This document shows positions 9,801 through 17,714 of a DNA stretch of 64,000 nucleotides, piece after piece. How positions within the stretch are numbered: the first letter of the stretch is position 1; each line of letters opens with the position of its first letter. Origin of the DNA: Sphingomonas sp. R647 (GTDB taxonomy: Bacteria > Pseudomonadota > Alphaproteobacteria > Sphingomonadales > Sphingomonadaceae); NCBI RefSeq assembly GCF_020177055.1, contig NZ_JAIQXT010000003.1, forward strand, positions 124,001 through 188,000. Direction: 5' to 3'. The notes beneath the pieces are model-generated. The model searched no databases. It saw only the letters and a program-made list of their open reading frames with translations, and was not told the DNA's origin. The position numbers and the translations under genes are program-made.

Positions 9801-10140
9801 CGATGTCGTGGCCGAACCGCGCCGCGATAAAGTCGGAAACCGTCGTCGCGCGCTCTTCCGCCACGGCATCGGCAAGTCGGCGCAACAGGCGCGGCGCAGC
9901 GAGCAGCAACAGGATCGGCGCGGCATAGATCGGCAGATAGCTCCACCCATCGCGCACCGCGCTGCCGACCGCGCCGTAAAAGGTCCAACTGGTGCAATAG
10001 ACCCCCAGCGCCAGCGTATAGGCATGGCGTCGCAGTCGGGGGCGATCGATGCCATCGGGCTTGCGTTCGACGAACGCTGCCACCGCGAACATCAGCAGCA
10101 CGAGCGCCAGCGCGAAGAAGGAGGATACGCCGAGGCTCAT
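6790..10140 (-). CDS. Hybrid histidine kinase with sodium:solute symporter sensor domain (CrbS/MxtR/CbrA-like)
   Basis: This ~1,116-residue membrane kinase has about a dozen hydrophobic segments over residues 1-~480, including the SSS-family start YTLALGVYCTSWTFYGAVG. A PAS-like domain follows (IDSGISVVDAELNLVAWN, ~630), then a coiled-coil linker, HisKA with the phosphorylatable His in AAASHDLLQPLHAARL, and an HATPase (NIIANALRY; DSGVGI; LGLALVRRI). A C-terminal receiver domain has Asp in AALVDYQL. The start at 10140 puts the first membrane helix right at the N-terminus; an in-frame ATG at 10212 adds only 24 arginine-rich, unlikely residues. The 3' end overlaps the convergent response-regulator gene. 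The known role of this architecture is sensing acetate or solute flux; the ligand here is not known. Confidence 0.9.
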   Translation of the reverse strand: MSLGVSSFFALALVLLMFAVAAFVERKPDGIDRPRLRRHAYTLALGVYCTSWTFYGAVGSAVRDGWSYLPIYAAPILLLLAAPRLLRRLADAVAEERATTVSDFIAARFGHDIVVARLVTMIALCGTIPYIALQLRSIGAALSIVSGADVSTQTMLIAAPVLAVFAALFGARKFELAGRSEGLLYAIALESVIKLIALVLVAGIAVAVIVNADAASLNRGLEGFQQSFRADRISLEVAVIFLIAMPAILVLPRQFYMGLVEARRPDDFVRARFGFASYLAIMALVVVPIALAGIILLDPGISADLFVLELPAARGQALILTAALLGGVSAAASMAIVDSTALATMVSNDLLFPTLIRRRGLDSAGESGAMGQRMLSLRRLTILAIMALGLGWALLVSSQDSLASIGLIAFAAMAQFVPHLLLAATGKGRDPLAARASLTIGFLLWLYTLALPPVLPASWIAALSGGPADPVNLLGIGAASPLTHGVIWSIGANLIVFAAIAARGIGAPQLPRLFGAERSISNQRDLVLLTGSFVGHERAERAFEDVDPLAPVDRRTASRARALIAQVVGSSSARALVASALAGNRLSLQDVARLLDEGGASLQFSRKLLASTFENIDSGISVVDAELNLVAWNSRYLELFDYPPELVHVGAPIADLIRHNARHGDFGPGEIEYHVEKRLGHLRYGQPHSFERRRHDGKTIKTVGGPMPGGGYVMSFTDISEEARMRAELRTTLEELERRVEQRTSELSEVNRRLALADRDKTRFLAAASHDLLQPLHAARLFTGALARDAAPTQQTLVAQVENSLVAAEDLLRSLLDISRLDAGGVTPEPVAIALAPFLADLVDSFRPTAAAQGLKLRATALRGTVQCDAGLLRSVLQNIIANALRYTQAGGVVVGVRRRGSHWRIDVADSGVGIDAAQIPLIFNEFARLGAVEVEGLGLGLALVRRIVPLLGGDIAVRSQPGRGSCFSLTLPAQDAAPDAPAQPAPMTQGVERALTVLVVDDDARIVTASLALLDALGHRGVGAETIGDALHHVDRIDAALVDYQLAGGETGVTLIARLRAARADLPILLVTAETTPEVRAQAGALGVEMLTKPATPAAIDAFLRRASALRVDPQ

Positions 10141-10277
10141 CGCGGACCCGCGCCGGTCGGCGCGCTGGCCGGTCCCGTCGGATTGACCGCGATCGGGCCC
10201 CGTCTGCTGCAACTCGTCGTCATAGGACGGCGAGCATAGCCGGGTTTCAACCTGAGGCTAGCTGGCCTCCGGGCTGA

Positions 10278-11132
10278 TTACGCCTTGAACACCACCGTCC
10301 GTGCGCCGTTGAGCAGAACGCGGTCCTCGAGATGGTACCGGACTGCAGTCGCCAGCACGCGGCGTTCGATGTCGCGGCCCTTGCGCACCAGATCGTCGGG
10401 CGTGTCGGCGTGCGAGATGGCTTCGACGTCCTGATGGATGATCGGGCCTTCATCGAGGTCTTCGGTGACATAATGCGCGGTGGCGCCGATCATCTTGACC
10501 CCGCGCTGATACGCCTGGTGATAGGGCTTGGCGCCCTTGAAGCCGGGCAGGAAGCTGTGGTGGATGTTGATGCAGCGCCCGGACAGGAATGCGGACAGAT
10601 CGTCGGACAGGATCTGCATGTAACGCGCGAGCACGATCAGCTCTGCGCCGGTTTCCTCGACGATCGCCTTGATCTGCGCCTCCTGCGCCGGCTTGGTGTC
10701 GGGCGTGATCGGGAGGTGGTGATAGGGGATGTCGCCGATCATCGACGTCGCGAGTGCGCTGCGCGGATGGTTCGAGACGATGCCGACGACATCCATCGTC
10801 AGCTCGCCGATGCGTTGGCGATAGAGCAGATCGCCGAGGCAATGGTCGAATTTGGAAACCAGCAACAGCACGCGGGTCGGGCGCGAATTGACGCGGAAGT
10901 TCCACTCCATGCCCCAGTCGGCGGCAAGGTCGGCAAAGCTGCCCTCGATCGCGGCGACCTCGCCCGCTGGCGCGTCGAACACAGTGCGCATGAAGAAGCC
11001 GCCGGTGATCGCGTCATTATATTGCTGCGATTCGACGATGTTGCAGCCCGACTGGGTGAGGAACCCGGCCACTGCCGCGACGATGCCTTGGCGGTCGGTG
11101 CAGTGGAGCGTGATGGTGCAGGTCTCGGTCAT
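10278..11132 (-). CDS. purU: Formyltetrahydrofolate deformylase PurU
   Basis: The product is 284 residues, the usual PurU length. An N-terminal ACT domain ([18 protein letters not shown]) is followed by a formyltransferase-fold domain with [25 protein letters not shown] and the catalytic block [20 protein letters not shown] ... [17 protein letters not shown], containing the Asn/His/Asp set. It hydrolyses 10-formyl-THF to formate and THF in the cytoplasm. I chose the ATG at 11132, not the upstream in-frame start at 11354, because it begins the ACT domain and overlaps the metF stop (ATGA). Next to metF and a methyl-THF-producing demethylase, it likely drains one-carbon units and regenerates free THF. 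Confidence 0.93.
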   Translation of the reverse strand: MTETCTITLHCTDRQGIVAAVAGFLTQSGCNIVESQQYNDAITGGFFMRTVFDAPAGEVAAIEGSFADLAADWGMEWNFRVNSRPTRVLLLVSKFDHCLGDLLYRQRIGELTMDVVGIVSNHPRSALATSMIGDIPYHHLPITPDTKPAQEAQIKAIVEETGAELIVLARYMQILSDDLSAFLSGRCINIHHSFLPGFKGAKPYHQAYQRGVKMIGATAHYVTEDLDEGPIIHQDVEAISHADTPDDLVRKGRDIERRVLATAVRYHLEDRVLLNGARTVVFKA

Positions 11133-12016
11133 GCGCTCGGGTCCAGTCCTGTCGCTCGCGCATAGCCGTCGATCCAGTCGAGCGTGCGCGCGAGCCCGCC
11201 AAAGGGGTAGAAATGCAGTCGCACCGGCCCATGGTCGGGCGTCAGCGCGGCTTCCAATATTGCGACGAAGCGATCGGGGCCAGCGCTTCCGATCAGATTG
11301 CCGAGCGACAGCCCATATTTGCGCAGCACGGCGGTCGATGCCCCGACGCCACACAGCGCGGCAAAGCGCATCAGCGTCTTGATCCCGGCCGGTCCCGGCA
11401 CGCCGAGCCGCACCGGCGCGTCGATCCCCCGGCGGCGCAACTCGCTGAGCCAGCGGACCACGGCATCGGCGTCGAAGCCGAACTGCGTGACGATCAGCGG
11501 GGCCATGCCGCGTCGCGCAATCTCATGGCATTTGCCGTCGAGCACCGCGAAACACTCGGCCTGCGTCATGTTGGGATGGCCATCGGGATGGCCGCCGACG
11601 CCGATCGCGCGGATGCCGCTGCGCTCGAATGTCCCGGTTGCGATCAGCGACGCGCTGTCCGCAAACGGCCCGGCGGGCGTGGACGGATCGCCCGCGACGA
11701 CGAAGCAGCGTTGCACCCCGGCCTGTTCGACCACGGCGGCCAGATAATCCTCGAACTCTGCGCCCGACCCGATCCGCCGCGCGGAGAAATGCGGCATCGG
11801 CTCAAACCCCAGCGCGCGGATCGTCTGCGCGGCGCGCACCCGTGCGTCGAGGGTCTCGCCGGGCAGGAAGGCGATGGCGATCGGCGTTGCCGGCGGGATG
11901 CGCGGCGCGACTGTGCGCAGGGCATCGGCATCCTTGGCGGTGATCTCGATCGAATAGCCGTCGATCGCCGAAGTGGCGGGGCGGGACCAGTTGGGGTGGA
12001 TGAGGGGAGGGGGCAC
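11129..12016 (-). CDS. metF: Methylenetetrahydrofolate reductase
   Basis: The 295-residue protein matches bacterial MetF in length (TIM barrel, no regulatory domain). Visible motifs are SIEITAKD at the start of the barrel, VVAGDP (folate/FAD loop), [25 protein letters not shown] and [19 protein letters not shown]. It interconverts 5-methyl- and 5,10-methylene-THF with FAD. Beside a LigM/DesA-like methyltransferase it probably runs in the oxidising direction to re-oxidise methyl-THF, as proposed for metF next to ligM in Sphingobium SYK-6 (known context; inference here). purU follows with a 4-bp overlap. It is divergent from the hydrolase/demethylase operon. Confidence 0.92.
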   Translation of the reverse strand: MPPPLIHPNWSRPATSAIDGYSIEITAKDADALRTVAPRIPPATPIAIAFLPGETLDARVRAAQTIRALGFEPMPHFSARRIGSGAEFEDYLAAVVEQAGVQRCFVVAGDPSTPAGPFADSASLIATGTFERSGIRAIGVGGHPDGHPNMTQAECFAVLDGKCHEIARRGMAPLIVTQFGFDADAVVRWLSELRRRGIDAPVRLGVPGPAGIKTLMRFAALCGVGASTAVLRKYGLSLGNLIGSAGPDRFVAILEAALTPDHGPVRLHFYPFGGLARTLDWIDGYARATGLDPSA

Positions 12017-12089
12017 CGGATTCCTCGTCCTGAGTGGAGCTTCGCCCTGCGATGTTTGCGGGCATTTGCCGTCTAGCGCGCGGACTCAA

Positions 12090-12105
12090 ATTCGCATAGA
12101 CGAAT
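12090..12105. promoter_or_regulatory. Inverted repeat ATTCG-N6-CGAAT between metF and the hydrolase gene
   Basis: A perfect 5-bp inverted repeat with a 6-bp spacer lies 10 bp before the ATG of the alpha/beta hydrolase, in the divergent gap between metF and the demethylase operon. Its position fits an operator for a regulator such as the nearby IclR or LysR protein. This is from position and symmetry only, and short repeats of this kind can arise by chance. Confidence 0.3.
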
Positions 12106-12114
12106 AATTCACGT

Positions 12115-12852
12115 ATGCGGATTGAAACGGACTTGCGCGAAGACCTGCTGATCCTGCCGGGATTGATGTGCGACGCGGGCATGTTCGCGGCGACGCTGGC
12201 GGCGTTCCCGCATGCGCGCGCGATCGATGATCACTATGCCGGTGCGGACACGATCGGGGCGATGGCGGAGCATGTCCTTGCCTCAGTGCCGGGCCGCTTC
12301 GCGCTGATCGGGCATTCGATGGGCGCGCGGGTCGCGCTGGAGGTCGTCGCCCGCGCACCCGATCGCGTCACCCGGCTGATGATCGCCGACACCGGCGTGC
12401 ATGGGGTGCGCGAGGGCGAGGCAGACAGCCGCCATGCGCTGCGAGACCTTGGCCGCCGCGAGGGGTTCGACCGGCTGGTCGATGCGTGGCTGCCGCCGAT
12501 GGTCGGTGACGCTGCGCGCGCCGATGCGACGCTGATGGAGGCGCTACGGGCGATGTGCCTGCGCGCAGGGCAAGCGGTGTTCGAGGCGCAGACTCAGGCG
12601 CTGTTGCGCCGCCCCGATACCGACGCAGTACTCCGGGCGCTGGCCTGTCCTGTGTCGGTGGTGGTCGGTGCCGAGGATCAATGGTCCAGCGTCGCCCAGC
12701 ATCAGGCGATCGCTGCGCGGATCGCGGGCGCCGCGCTCCATATCATTCCCGGTGCCGGCCATATGGCACCGGCCGAGAAGCCCGAAGATTTCAACACCCT
12801 GATCCGGGAATGGCTGGACGCACGCGTCCCCGCCACGCCCCTCACAACCTGA
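12115..12852 (+). CDS. Alpha/beta-fold hydrolase
   Basis: This 245-residue cytoplasmic hydrolase has the nucleophile elbow GHSMG at ~72 and LILPGLMCDAGMF at the start (oxyanion-hole region). SVVVGAEDQWSS probably supplies the acid and IPGAGHMAPAEKP the catalytic histidine. Substrate is unknown. It lies 20 bp upstream of the demethylase gene on the same strand, so it could cleave an ester-linked methoxy-aromatic or a downstream product before or after demethylation (inference). Confidence 0.85.
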   Translation: MRIETDLREDLLILPGLMCDAGMFAATLAAFPHARAIDDHYAGADTIGAMAEHVLASVPGRFALIGHSMGARVALEVVARAPDRVTRLMIADTGVHGVREGEADSRHALRDLGRREGFDRLVDAWLPPMVGDAARADATLMEALRAMCLRAGQAVFEAQTQALLRRPDTDAVLRALACPVSVVVGAEDQWSSVAQHQAIAARIAGAALHIIPGAGHMAPAEKPEDFNTLIREWLDARVPATPLTT

Positions 12853-12871
12853 CCTTAGGAGAGGCACGACC

Positions 12872-14263
12872 ATGACCGACAAGACGCTTCAGAACCTGCT
12901 CGACGAACAGGCCAATATCGTCGACTTCCTGCGCAACCAGCAGGTTGGCCCTAATGCCTATCCGGGCGTTCCGGCGGAATATTCCAACTGGCGCGACGAA
13001 CAGCTGTCGTGGGCGAACGCTGCCGTGCTGTTCAACCAGAGCTTCCACATGGTCGACCTGCTCGTGACTGGGCCGGACGCGTTCGAGATGCTGCACTATC
13101 TCGCGCCGAACAGCTTCAAGGGCTTCGTGCCGAACCGCGCCAAGCAGTTCGCGCCGGTCACCCCCGATGGCTATGTCATCGGCGACGTGATCCTGTTCTA
13201 TCTTGAAGAGAACACGTTCGAGCTGGTCGGCCGCGCGCCGTCGATCGAGTGGGTCGAATTCCATGCCGCATCGGGCAAGTGGGACGTGAAGGTCGAGCGC
13301 GACGAGCGCACCGCCGCGCGCGCCGACAAGGACAATCGCCGCAACTATCGCTTCCAGCTTCAGGGCCCAAACGCGATGGCGGTGCTCGAAAAGGCGATGG
13401 GGACGACCCCGCCCGAGCTCAAATTCTTCCACATGGCCCCGGTCGAGATCGCCGGCGTCGAAGTGCGCGCGCTGCGTCACGGCATGGTCGGCCAGCCGGG
13501 CTATGAGCTGTTCGGTCCGTGGAAGGATTATGACGCGGTCCGCAACGCGCTGATCGAAGCGGGCAAGGATTTTGGCCTCACGCTATGCGGCGGGCGGACC
13601 TATGCGTCGAACACGCTGGAATCGGGCTGGATCCCCTCGCCGCTGCCCGCGATCTACACCGGCGACTCGCTCGCCGACTATCGTGCCTGGCTGTCGGCCA
13701 AATCCTATGAGGCGGGGGCGTCGGTCGGCGGCAGCTTCGTGTCGGAGAAGATCGAGGATTACTATCTGACGCCGTGGGACCTGGGATATGGGCACATGGT
13801 CAAGTTCGACCATGATTTCATCGGTCGCGAGGCGCTTGAGCGGATGAAGGATCAGCCGCATCGCCGCAAGGTGACGCTGGCGCTCGATACGCAGGATATG
13901 CTGCGCGTGATGAGCTCGATGCTGCAAAAGGGCGATCGCGCGAAGTTCCTAGACTTCCCGAGCGCGGTCTATGCGATGCACCCTTATGACGCGGTGCTCA
14001 AGGATGGCCGCCCGGTCGGCATCTCGACCTGGATCGGCTACACCGCCAATGAAGGCCGCTTCCTGACGCTGGCGATGGTCGACGCGGACGTCGCCGAGCC
14101 GGGTACCGAAGTGACGTTTGTCTGGGGCGAGCCCGATGGCGGCACGCGCAAGCCGACCGTCGAGCGGCACGTGCAGGTCGAGATCAAGGCGACCGTCGCC
14201 CCCGCGCCCTATTCGGAAGTCGCGCGCGATTCCTATGCCGAGGGCTGGCGCACGCGCGGGTGA
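12872..14263 (+). CDS. Tetrahydrofolate-dependent O-demethylase, LigM/DesA-like (GcvT fold)
   Basis: The 463-residue protein is of the aminomethyltransferase (GcvT) family but has the size and N-terminus of the vanillate/syringate O-demethylases LigM and DesA. Examples are NYRFQLQGPNAMAVLEKA, VRALRHGMVGQPGYELFGP, GGRTYASNTLESGWIPSPLPAIYTG (split here by residue order) and the C-terminal VEIKATVAPAPYSEVARDSY. These enzymes move the methyl group of a methoxy-aromatic to THF, making 5-methyl-THF. An AGGAG ribosome site precedes the ATG. metF and purU, divergently encoded, would recycle the methyl-THF, supporting the call. The substrate (vanillate, syringate or another) cannot be told; other GcvT-like demethylases (dimethylglycine, DMSP) are less likely by length. 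Confidence 0.78.
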   Translation: MTDKTLQNLLDEQANIVDFLRNQQVGPNAYPGVPAEYSNWRDEQLSWANAAVLFNQSFHMVDLLVTGPDAFEMLHYLAPNSFKGFVPNRAKQFAPVTPDGYVIGDVILFYLEENTFELVGRAPSIEWVEFHAASGKWDVKVERDERTAARADKDNRRNYRFQLQGPNAMAVLEKAMGTTPPELKFFHMAPVEIAGVEVRALRHGMVGQPGYELFGPWKDYDAVRNALIEAGKDFGLTLCGGRTYASNTLESGWIPSPLPAIYTGDSLADYRAWLSAKSYEAGASVGGSFVSEKIEDYYLTPWDLGYGHMVKFDHDFIGREALERMKDQPHRRKVTLALDTQDMLRVMSSMLQKGDRAKFLDFPSAVYAMHPYDAVLKDGRPVGISTWIGYTANEGRFLTLAMVDADVAEPGTEVTFVWGEPDGGTRKPTVERHVQVEIKATVAPAPYSEVARDSYAEGWRTRG

Positions 14264-14270
14264 TGATTGT

Positions 14271-14298
14271 GCCGGGCAGGCCCAGTGGTCTGCCCGGC
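14271..14298. terminator. Hairpin between convergent demethylase and iclR genes
   Basis: A perfect 9-bp inverted repeat (GCCGGGCAG / CTGCCCGGC, 10-nt loop) fills the 34-bp gap between the convergent demethylase and IclR genes. There is no clear T-run on either side. It is a plausible bidirectional terminator or mRNA-end stabiliser. Confidence 0.45.
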
Positions 14299-15047
14299 TA
14301 CGCCCCTGCGTCGATCGCGGCGCAGGCGGCGGTTAGGCGTTCCATGATCTGTGTGCGCGCCTCCGCAGTATGGCGCAGCTTGGGCAGCGCCACCGCGAGC
14401 GCGCCCACGGCGACGCCATCGATCCGCACCACGCGGGCAATGCCGCAGACGCCCAGCGTATATTCCTCGTCGGTCAGCGCGAAGCCGGTGTCGCGCACCT
14501 CCGCGACCTGAGCGCGCAACGTCGCTTCGTCGGCGACGGTGCGGGGGGTGAAGAGGGGGCGGTCGGCTTGCGCGAAATAGCGCGCCAGCGTCGCCTCGTC
14601 GAAGCTCGACAGGATCGCCTTGCCCGCGGCCATGCAGTGCATCGGCGTGCGCGCGCCGACGCTGACCGAATAGCGCAGCGCCTGTTCGGCGGTCTCGGTC
14701 ACGCGCGCCTCGATCTCCCAATCGGTCGCGGTGAAGAAGGACGTGGTTTCGTTGAGCGACCGGCGCAGCGCGCGCACCTGCGGCGCCACGCGGTCCTCGA
14801 TCGACATTGCGCTGGCGGGCATGCGCAGCCGGTCCAGCCCCGCCCCGGCAAGGTAGCGGCGACCCTCGCGCCGCAGATAGGTCCGCTCGCACAGCGTCGC
14901 GAGCAGATAGGACAGGCTGCTGACCGGGATCTGCAGCGCGGCGGCAATGTCCTGCGCCGCCACGCCTGAAGGATTGCCGACGACATATTCGATGATGTCG
15001 AGCGTCCGCATCGCGGACTTGACCGTCGGCTGGGTGGGTTTGGTCAT
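14298..15047 (-). CDS. IclR-family transcriptional regulator
   Basis: The 249-residue protein has an N-terminal winged helix (SAMRTLDIIEYVVGNPSGVAAQDIAAALQIPVSSLSYLLATL, split about a turn-helix at ~30-50) and a C-terminal IclR effector domain with MHCMAAGKAILSSF and GFALTDEEYTLGVCGIARVV. IclR proteins are usually ligand-responsive regulators of aromatic or small-acid catabolism. It is the last gene of a minus-strand group with the SnoaL-like and MetE-like genes and faces the demethylase operon. Control of the one-carbon/demethylation genes is a reasonable inference. Confidence 0.9.
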   Translation of the reverse strand: MTKPTQPTVKSAMRTLDIIEYVVGNPSGVAAQDIAAALQIPVSSLSYLLATLCERTYLRREGRRYLAGAGLDRLRMPASAMSIEDRVAPQVRALRRSLNETTSFFTATDWEIEARVTETAEQALRYSVSVGARTPMHCMAAGKAILSSFDEATLARYFAQADRPLFTPRTVADEATLRAQVAEVRDTGFALTDEEYTLGVCGIARVVRIDGVAVGALAVALPKLRHTAEARTQIMERLTAACAAIDAGA

Positions 15048-15061
15048 TCGGCTTCCGTTGT

Positions 15062-15451
15062 TCAGAAGATCAGACTACCCCGGCGCTCGGCAAATCGCCA
15101 TCCGGCATCGGTGCGGATGAAGCGGTCGTGGAAGCTGCCGACCTTGGGTGGGCGGTCGCCGGAGAACAGCAGCATCGCGGATTCGCCGACCGCGTGCTCC
15201 GCATCGATCACGTCGATCACGACATTGGAGCAGATATGCCGCGTCGTGCGCGCAGGGCGGGCGAGGAACGCCGCCAGGATTGCCGCACGCCCTGCGATCC
15301 AGTCATCCGGGGCGGTCGGACGGCTCATCCGGCCATCCTCGGCATAAAGGTCGGCCAGCTCCGCCCAGCGCGCGGCATCGTTGAGATTGGCGTAGCGTGC
15401 GACCAGCTTGGCGCAGTCCGCCTCGATCGCGCGGGCGGCGTCCGGACTCAC
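15062..15451 (-). CDS. SnoaL/NTF2-like small protein
   Basis: The product is 129 residues with the cone-shaped alpha+beta fold pattern of NTF2-like proteins: helix DCAKLVARYANLNDAARWAELADLYAEDGRM, then strands and the end motif DRFIRTDAGWRFAERRG. Members are often small isomerases, hydratases or hydroxylase subunits in aromatic degradation. The start codon at 15451 overlaps the stop of the MetE-like gene (ATGA), so the two are translationally coupled. No catalytic residue assignment is attempted. Confidence 0.8.
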   Translation of the reverse strand: MSPDAARAIEADCAKLVARYANLNDAARWAELADLYAEDGRMSRPTAPDDWIAGRAAILAAFLARPARTTRHICSNVVIDVIDAEHAVGESAMLLFSGDRPPKVGSFHDRFIRTDAGWRFAERRGSLIF

Positions 15452-16572
15452 AGCCGCGCGTCCGCCAGATCCGCGCCCTCACGCAGCGCGCGCAGCTTCT
15501 TCCACGTCACATCCGGATCGATCTTGCCATAGCCGGCAAAGGTGCCGAAGCCGCAATCGGTGCTGGCGATCACCCGGTCCTTGCCGACGATCCGCGCGTA
15601 ACGCTCGATCCGCTGGGCGATCAGCTCGGGATGCTCGACATAGTTGGAACAGGTGTCGATCAGCCCCGGCGCGAGCTTTTTGTCGTCGGGCAGCGCTGCG
15701 TCGCGCCATACGGTCCATTCATGCTCGTGACGCGGGTTCGCCGCCTCGAACAGGACCGTTGCCGGGCGTGCGGCGAGGACGATATCGATCACCTTGTCGA
15801 GCGCGATGTCGCAATCATGCGGCCCTTCATAATTGCCCCAGCAGACATGCATCCGCATCCGGTCGGCGGGAATGTTCGCGGTGGCGGCGTTGAGCGCTTC
15901 GACATTGGCGGCGGCGGTCGCCAGAAATTCGGCGTCGCTCTGGTCCTGAAATCCGGTGTGCCGCGACATGGCAAGGTCGGGGCAATCGAGCTGAAGGTCG
16001 AACCCGGCGGCGATAATCGCCTCATATTCCGGGCGCATCGCATCGACCAGATCGGCGAGATACGCCTCGTGCGAGGGGTAATGGCGGTTGACCTGAAATG
16101 CGGTGATCAGGCCGGGCGAGGCCGCGTTCATGAACCCGCGCACGCCACCGCCAGCCTGGTCGAGCGCGTGGCGGAAGCGGCGGATATCGTCGTGCAGCGG
16201 GTCGAGCGTGCGCAGCCGCACCGGGCCGATGCACGATGCGCGGGTAAATTCCTGCGACCCCATGATCGCCGACAGCTTGCGGGAAAGGTCGGGGTGGGCG
16301 GCGAGATCGGCGGCGGGGCGGCGGTCGATATGCCCGCCAAACCCCTCGAGCCGTTCGATCATATAAGTCGAATAGCCGACCTTCCCCAATTCACCGTCGC
16401 TGACGATGCTGACCCCGCACGCGACCTGCTGCGCCACCGCGGCATCGACCGCCGCCTGAACGCGCGTGTCGAACAGCGCCGCATCATAGGGCTCACCCTT
16501 GTCGCGGGCGAGCAGCAGCGGGGTCAGTTCGTCACCGCGCGGAAGGCTGCCCACATGCGTCGTCGCGATCAT
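15448..16572 (-). CDS. MetE-like (cobalamin-independent methionine synthase family) methyltransferase
   Basis: The 374-residue protein is a single TIM barrel like the C-terminal half of MetE. It begins THVGSLPR. It keeps a probable zinc-ligand set: His and Cys in MHVCWGNYEGPHD, Glu in VLFEAANPRHEHEW and Cys in STDCGFGTF. It lacks the N-terminal MetE half, so it is not a standard methionine synthase; short family members use other methyl donors or acceptors, or do other chemistry. Beside genes that generate methyl-THF, it may be an alternative methyl sink or an accessory demethylase (inference). It heads the operon with the SnoaL-like and IclR genes and is divergent from lysR. Confidence 0.8.
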   Translation of the reverse strand: MIATTHVGSLPRGDELTPLLLARDKGEPYDAALFDTRVQAAVDAAVAQQVACGVSIVSDGELGKVGYSTYMIERLEGFGGHIDRRPAADLAAHPDLSRKLSAIMGSQEFTRASCIGPVRLRTLDPLHDDIRRFRHALDQAGGGVRGFMNAASPGLITAFQVNRHYPSHEAYLADLVDAMRPEYEAIIAAGFDLQLDCPDLAMSRHTGFQDQSDAEFLATAAANVEALNAATANIPADRMRMHVCWGNYEGPHDCDIALDKVIDIVLAARPATVLFEAANPRHEHEWTVWRDAALPDDKKLAPGLIDTCSNYVEHPELIAQRIERYARIVGKDRVIASTDCGFGTFAGYGKIDPDVTWKKLRALREGADLADARL

Positions 16573-16621
16573 CCACCGTCTCCCTGATTGAGCGGCCGTG
16601 ATGGCATTATTTCATGGATGT

Positions 16622-16638
16622 GCAAGCATCATACTTGC
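16622..16638. promoter_or_regulatory. Inverted repeat GCAAG-N7-CTTGC, candidate LysR operator
   Basis: This 17-bp palindrome lies 50 bp upstream of the MetE-like start, in the gap shared with the divergent LysR gene. LysR-type regulators usually bind interrupted palindromes in exactly such divergent gaps. No binding evidence exists here. Confidence 0.4.
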
Positions 16639-16765
16639 GAAATTGAACCGAGCGTCGCCGGTGACCGCGCTGGCGGCGATCGGTTCGCCCTCGGAATGCG
16701 TAGCCAAGCGGCATGACTCAGCATATCGATTGGTTCTGGCGAAAATTCACAAATGGAATTGATGC

Positions 16766-17689
16766 ATGCGCCTCGATCATTTCGACCTCAACCTGTTGAT
16801 TGCGTTCGATGTCCTGATTGAAGAGCGGAGCGTCACCCGCGCGGCGGAGCGACTCAACCTCACCCAATCGGCGATGAGCGCGGCGTTGAAGCGGCTGCGT
16901 GAATCCTTCGCCGATGACATTCTGGTCCAGCATGGCAAGCGGATGGTGCCGACCGCTGCGGCGCTGTCGCTCGCGCCCGACGTGTCCGCTGCGCTGCTCA
17001 ACATGCGTGCGATCCTGGCGAGTGGGATGCGCTTCGATCCCGCCCAGTCGCAACGCACGTTCCGCATCGTCGCGTCGGATTACATCACCACCGTGCTGCT
17101 CGGCCCGGCGCTGCGGATGCTGCACAAGGAAGCGCCGCATATCCGGATCGAGATCACGCTGCCGCGATCGGACATTCTCGAACTGCTCGACGATGGCGAA
17201 ATCGACCTGCTGATCTCGCCCGAACAGTTTCTGAGCCCCGATCATCCCCGCGAACTGCTGTTCGAGGAGCGGCATGTCGTGGTCGGGTGCGCGAGCAACC
17301 CGGCGATGCAGCGCCCGCTGGACGCGGAGACCTATTTCGCCAGCGGCCATGTCGCGACCAGCGTGTCGCGCGACGGCACCTTCATCGACAATTATCTGCG
17401 CGGGCAGGGCGAGCAGCGGCGGGTTGAGATCGTCTGTGCCGCATTCTCGCAGGTGCCGTGGATCCTGCCGGGCACCACGCGTCTCGCGCTGATGCACGAA
17501 CGGCTGGCGCGCGAACTCGCCCCGCAACTGAATCTGGTCATTCAGGAGCCGCCGGTGCCCCTCCCGCTAATGCGCGAGATGATGCAGTTTCACAGCGCCC
17601 GCGCTATGGATCGCGGCCTCGCATGGCTGTGCGAGAGGCTGAAACGGGTGGTCAGCACCGGGGCCAACCACGCCATACAAGCGCGCTGA
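16766..17689 (+). CDS. LysR-family transcriptional regulator (NodD/LinR-like)
   Basis: The 307-residue regulator has an N-terminal winged helix (DLNLLIAFDVLIEERSVTRA ... LNLTQSAMSAALKRLRE) and a LysR substrate-binding domain (FRIVASDYITTVLLGP onwards). The DLNLL start and the extended tail resemble the NodD/LinR subgroup. It is divergent from the MetE-like operon and convergent with paoC. Control of the MetE-like operon through the intervening palindrome is the simplest reading. Confidence 0.9.
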   Translation: MRLDHFDLNLLIAFDVLIEERSVTRAAERLNLTQSAMSAALKRLRESFADDILVQHGKRMVPTAAALSLAPDVSAALLNMRAILASGMRFDPAQSQRTFRIVASDYITTVLLGPALRMLHKEAPHIRIEITLPRSDILELLDDGEIDLLISPEQFLSPDHPRELLFEERHVVVGCASNPAMQRPLDAETYFASGHVATSVSRDGTFIDNYLRGQGEQRRVEIVCAAFSQVPWILPGTTRLALMHERLARELAPQLNLVIQEPPVPLPLMREMMQFHSARAMDRGLAWLCERLKRVVSTGANHAIQAR

Positions 17690-17714
17690 CCCGGTTCACA
17701 CCGCGCCGCTGCGC

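Noticed and set aside
8332..10239. 635-codon plus-strand frame over the hybrid kinase
   Set aside because: Antisense shadow; highly charged repetitive composition and no domain.
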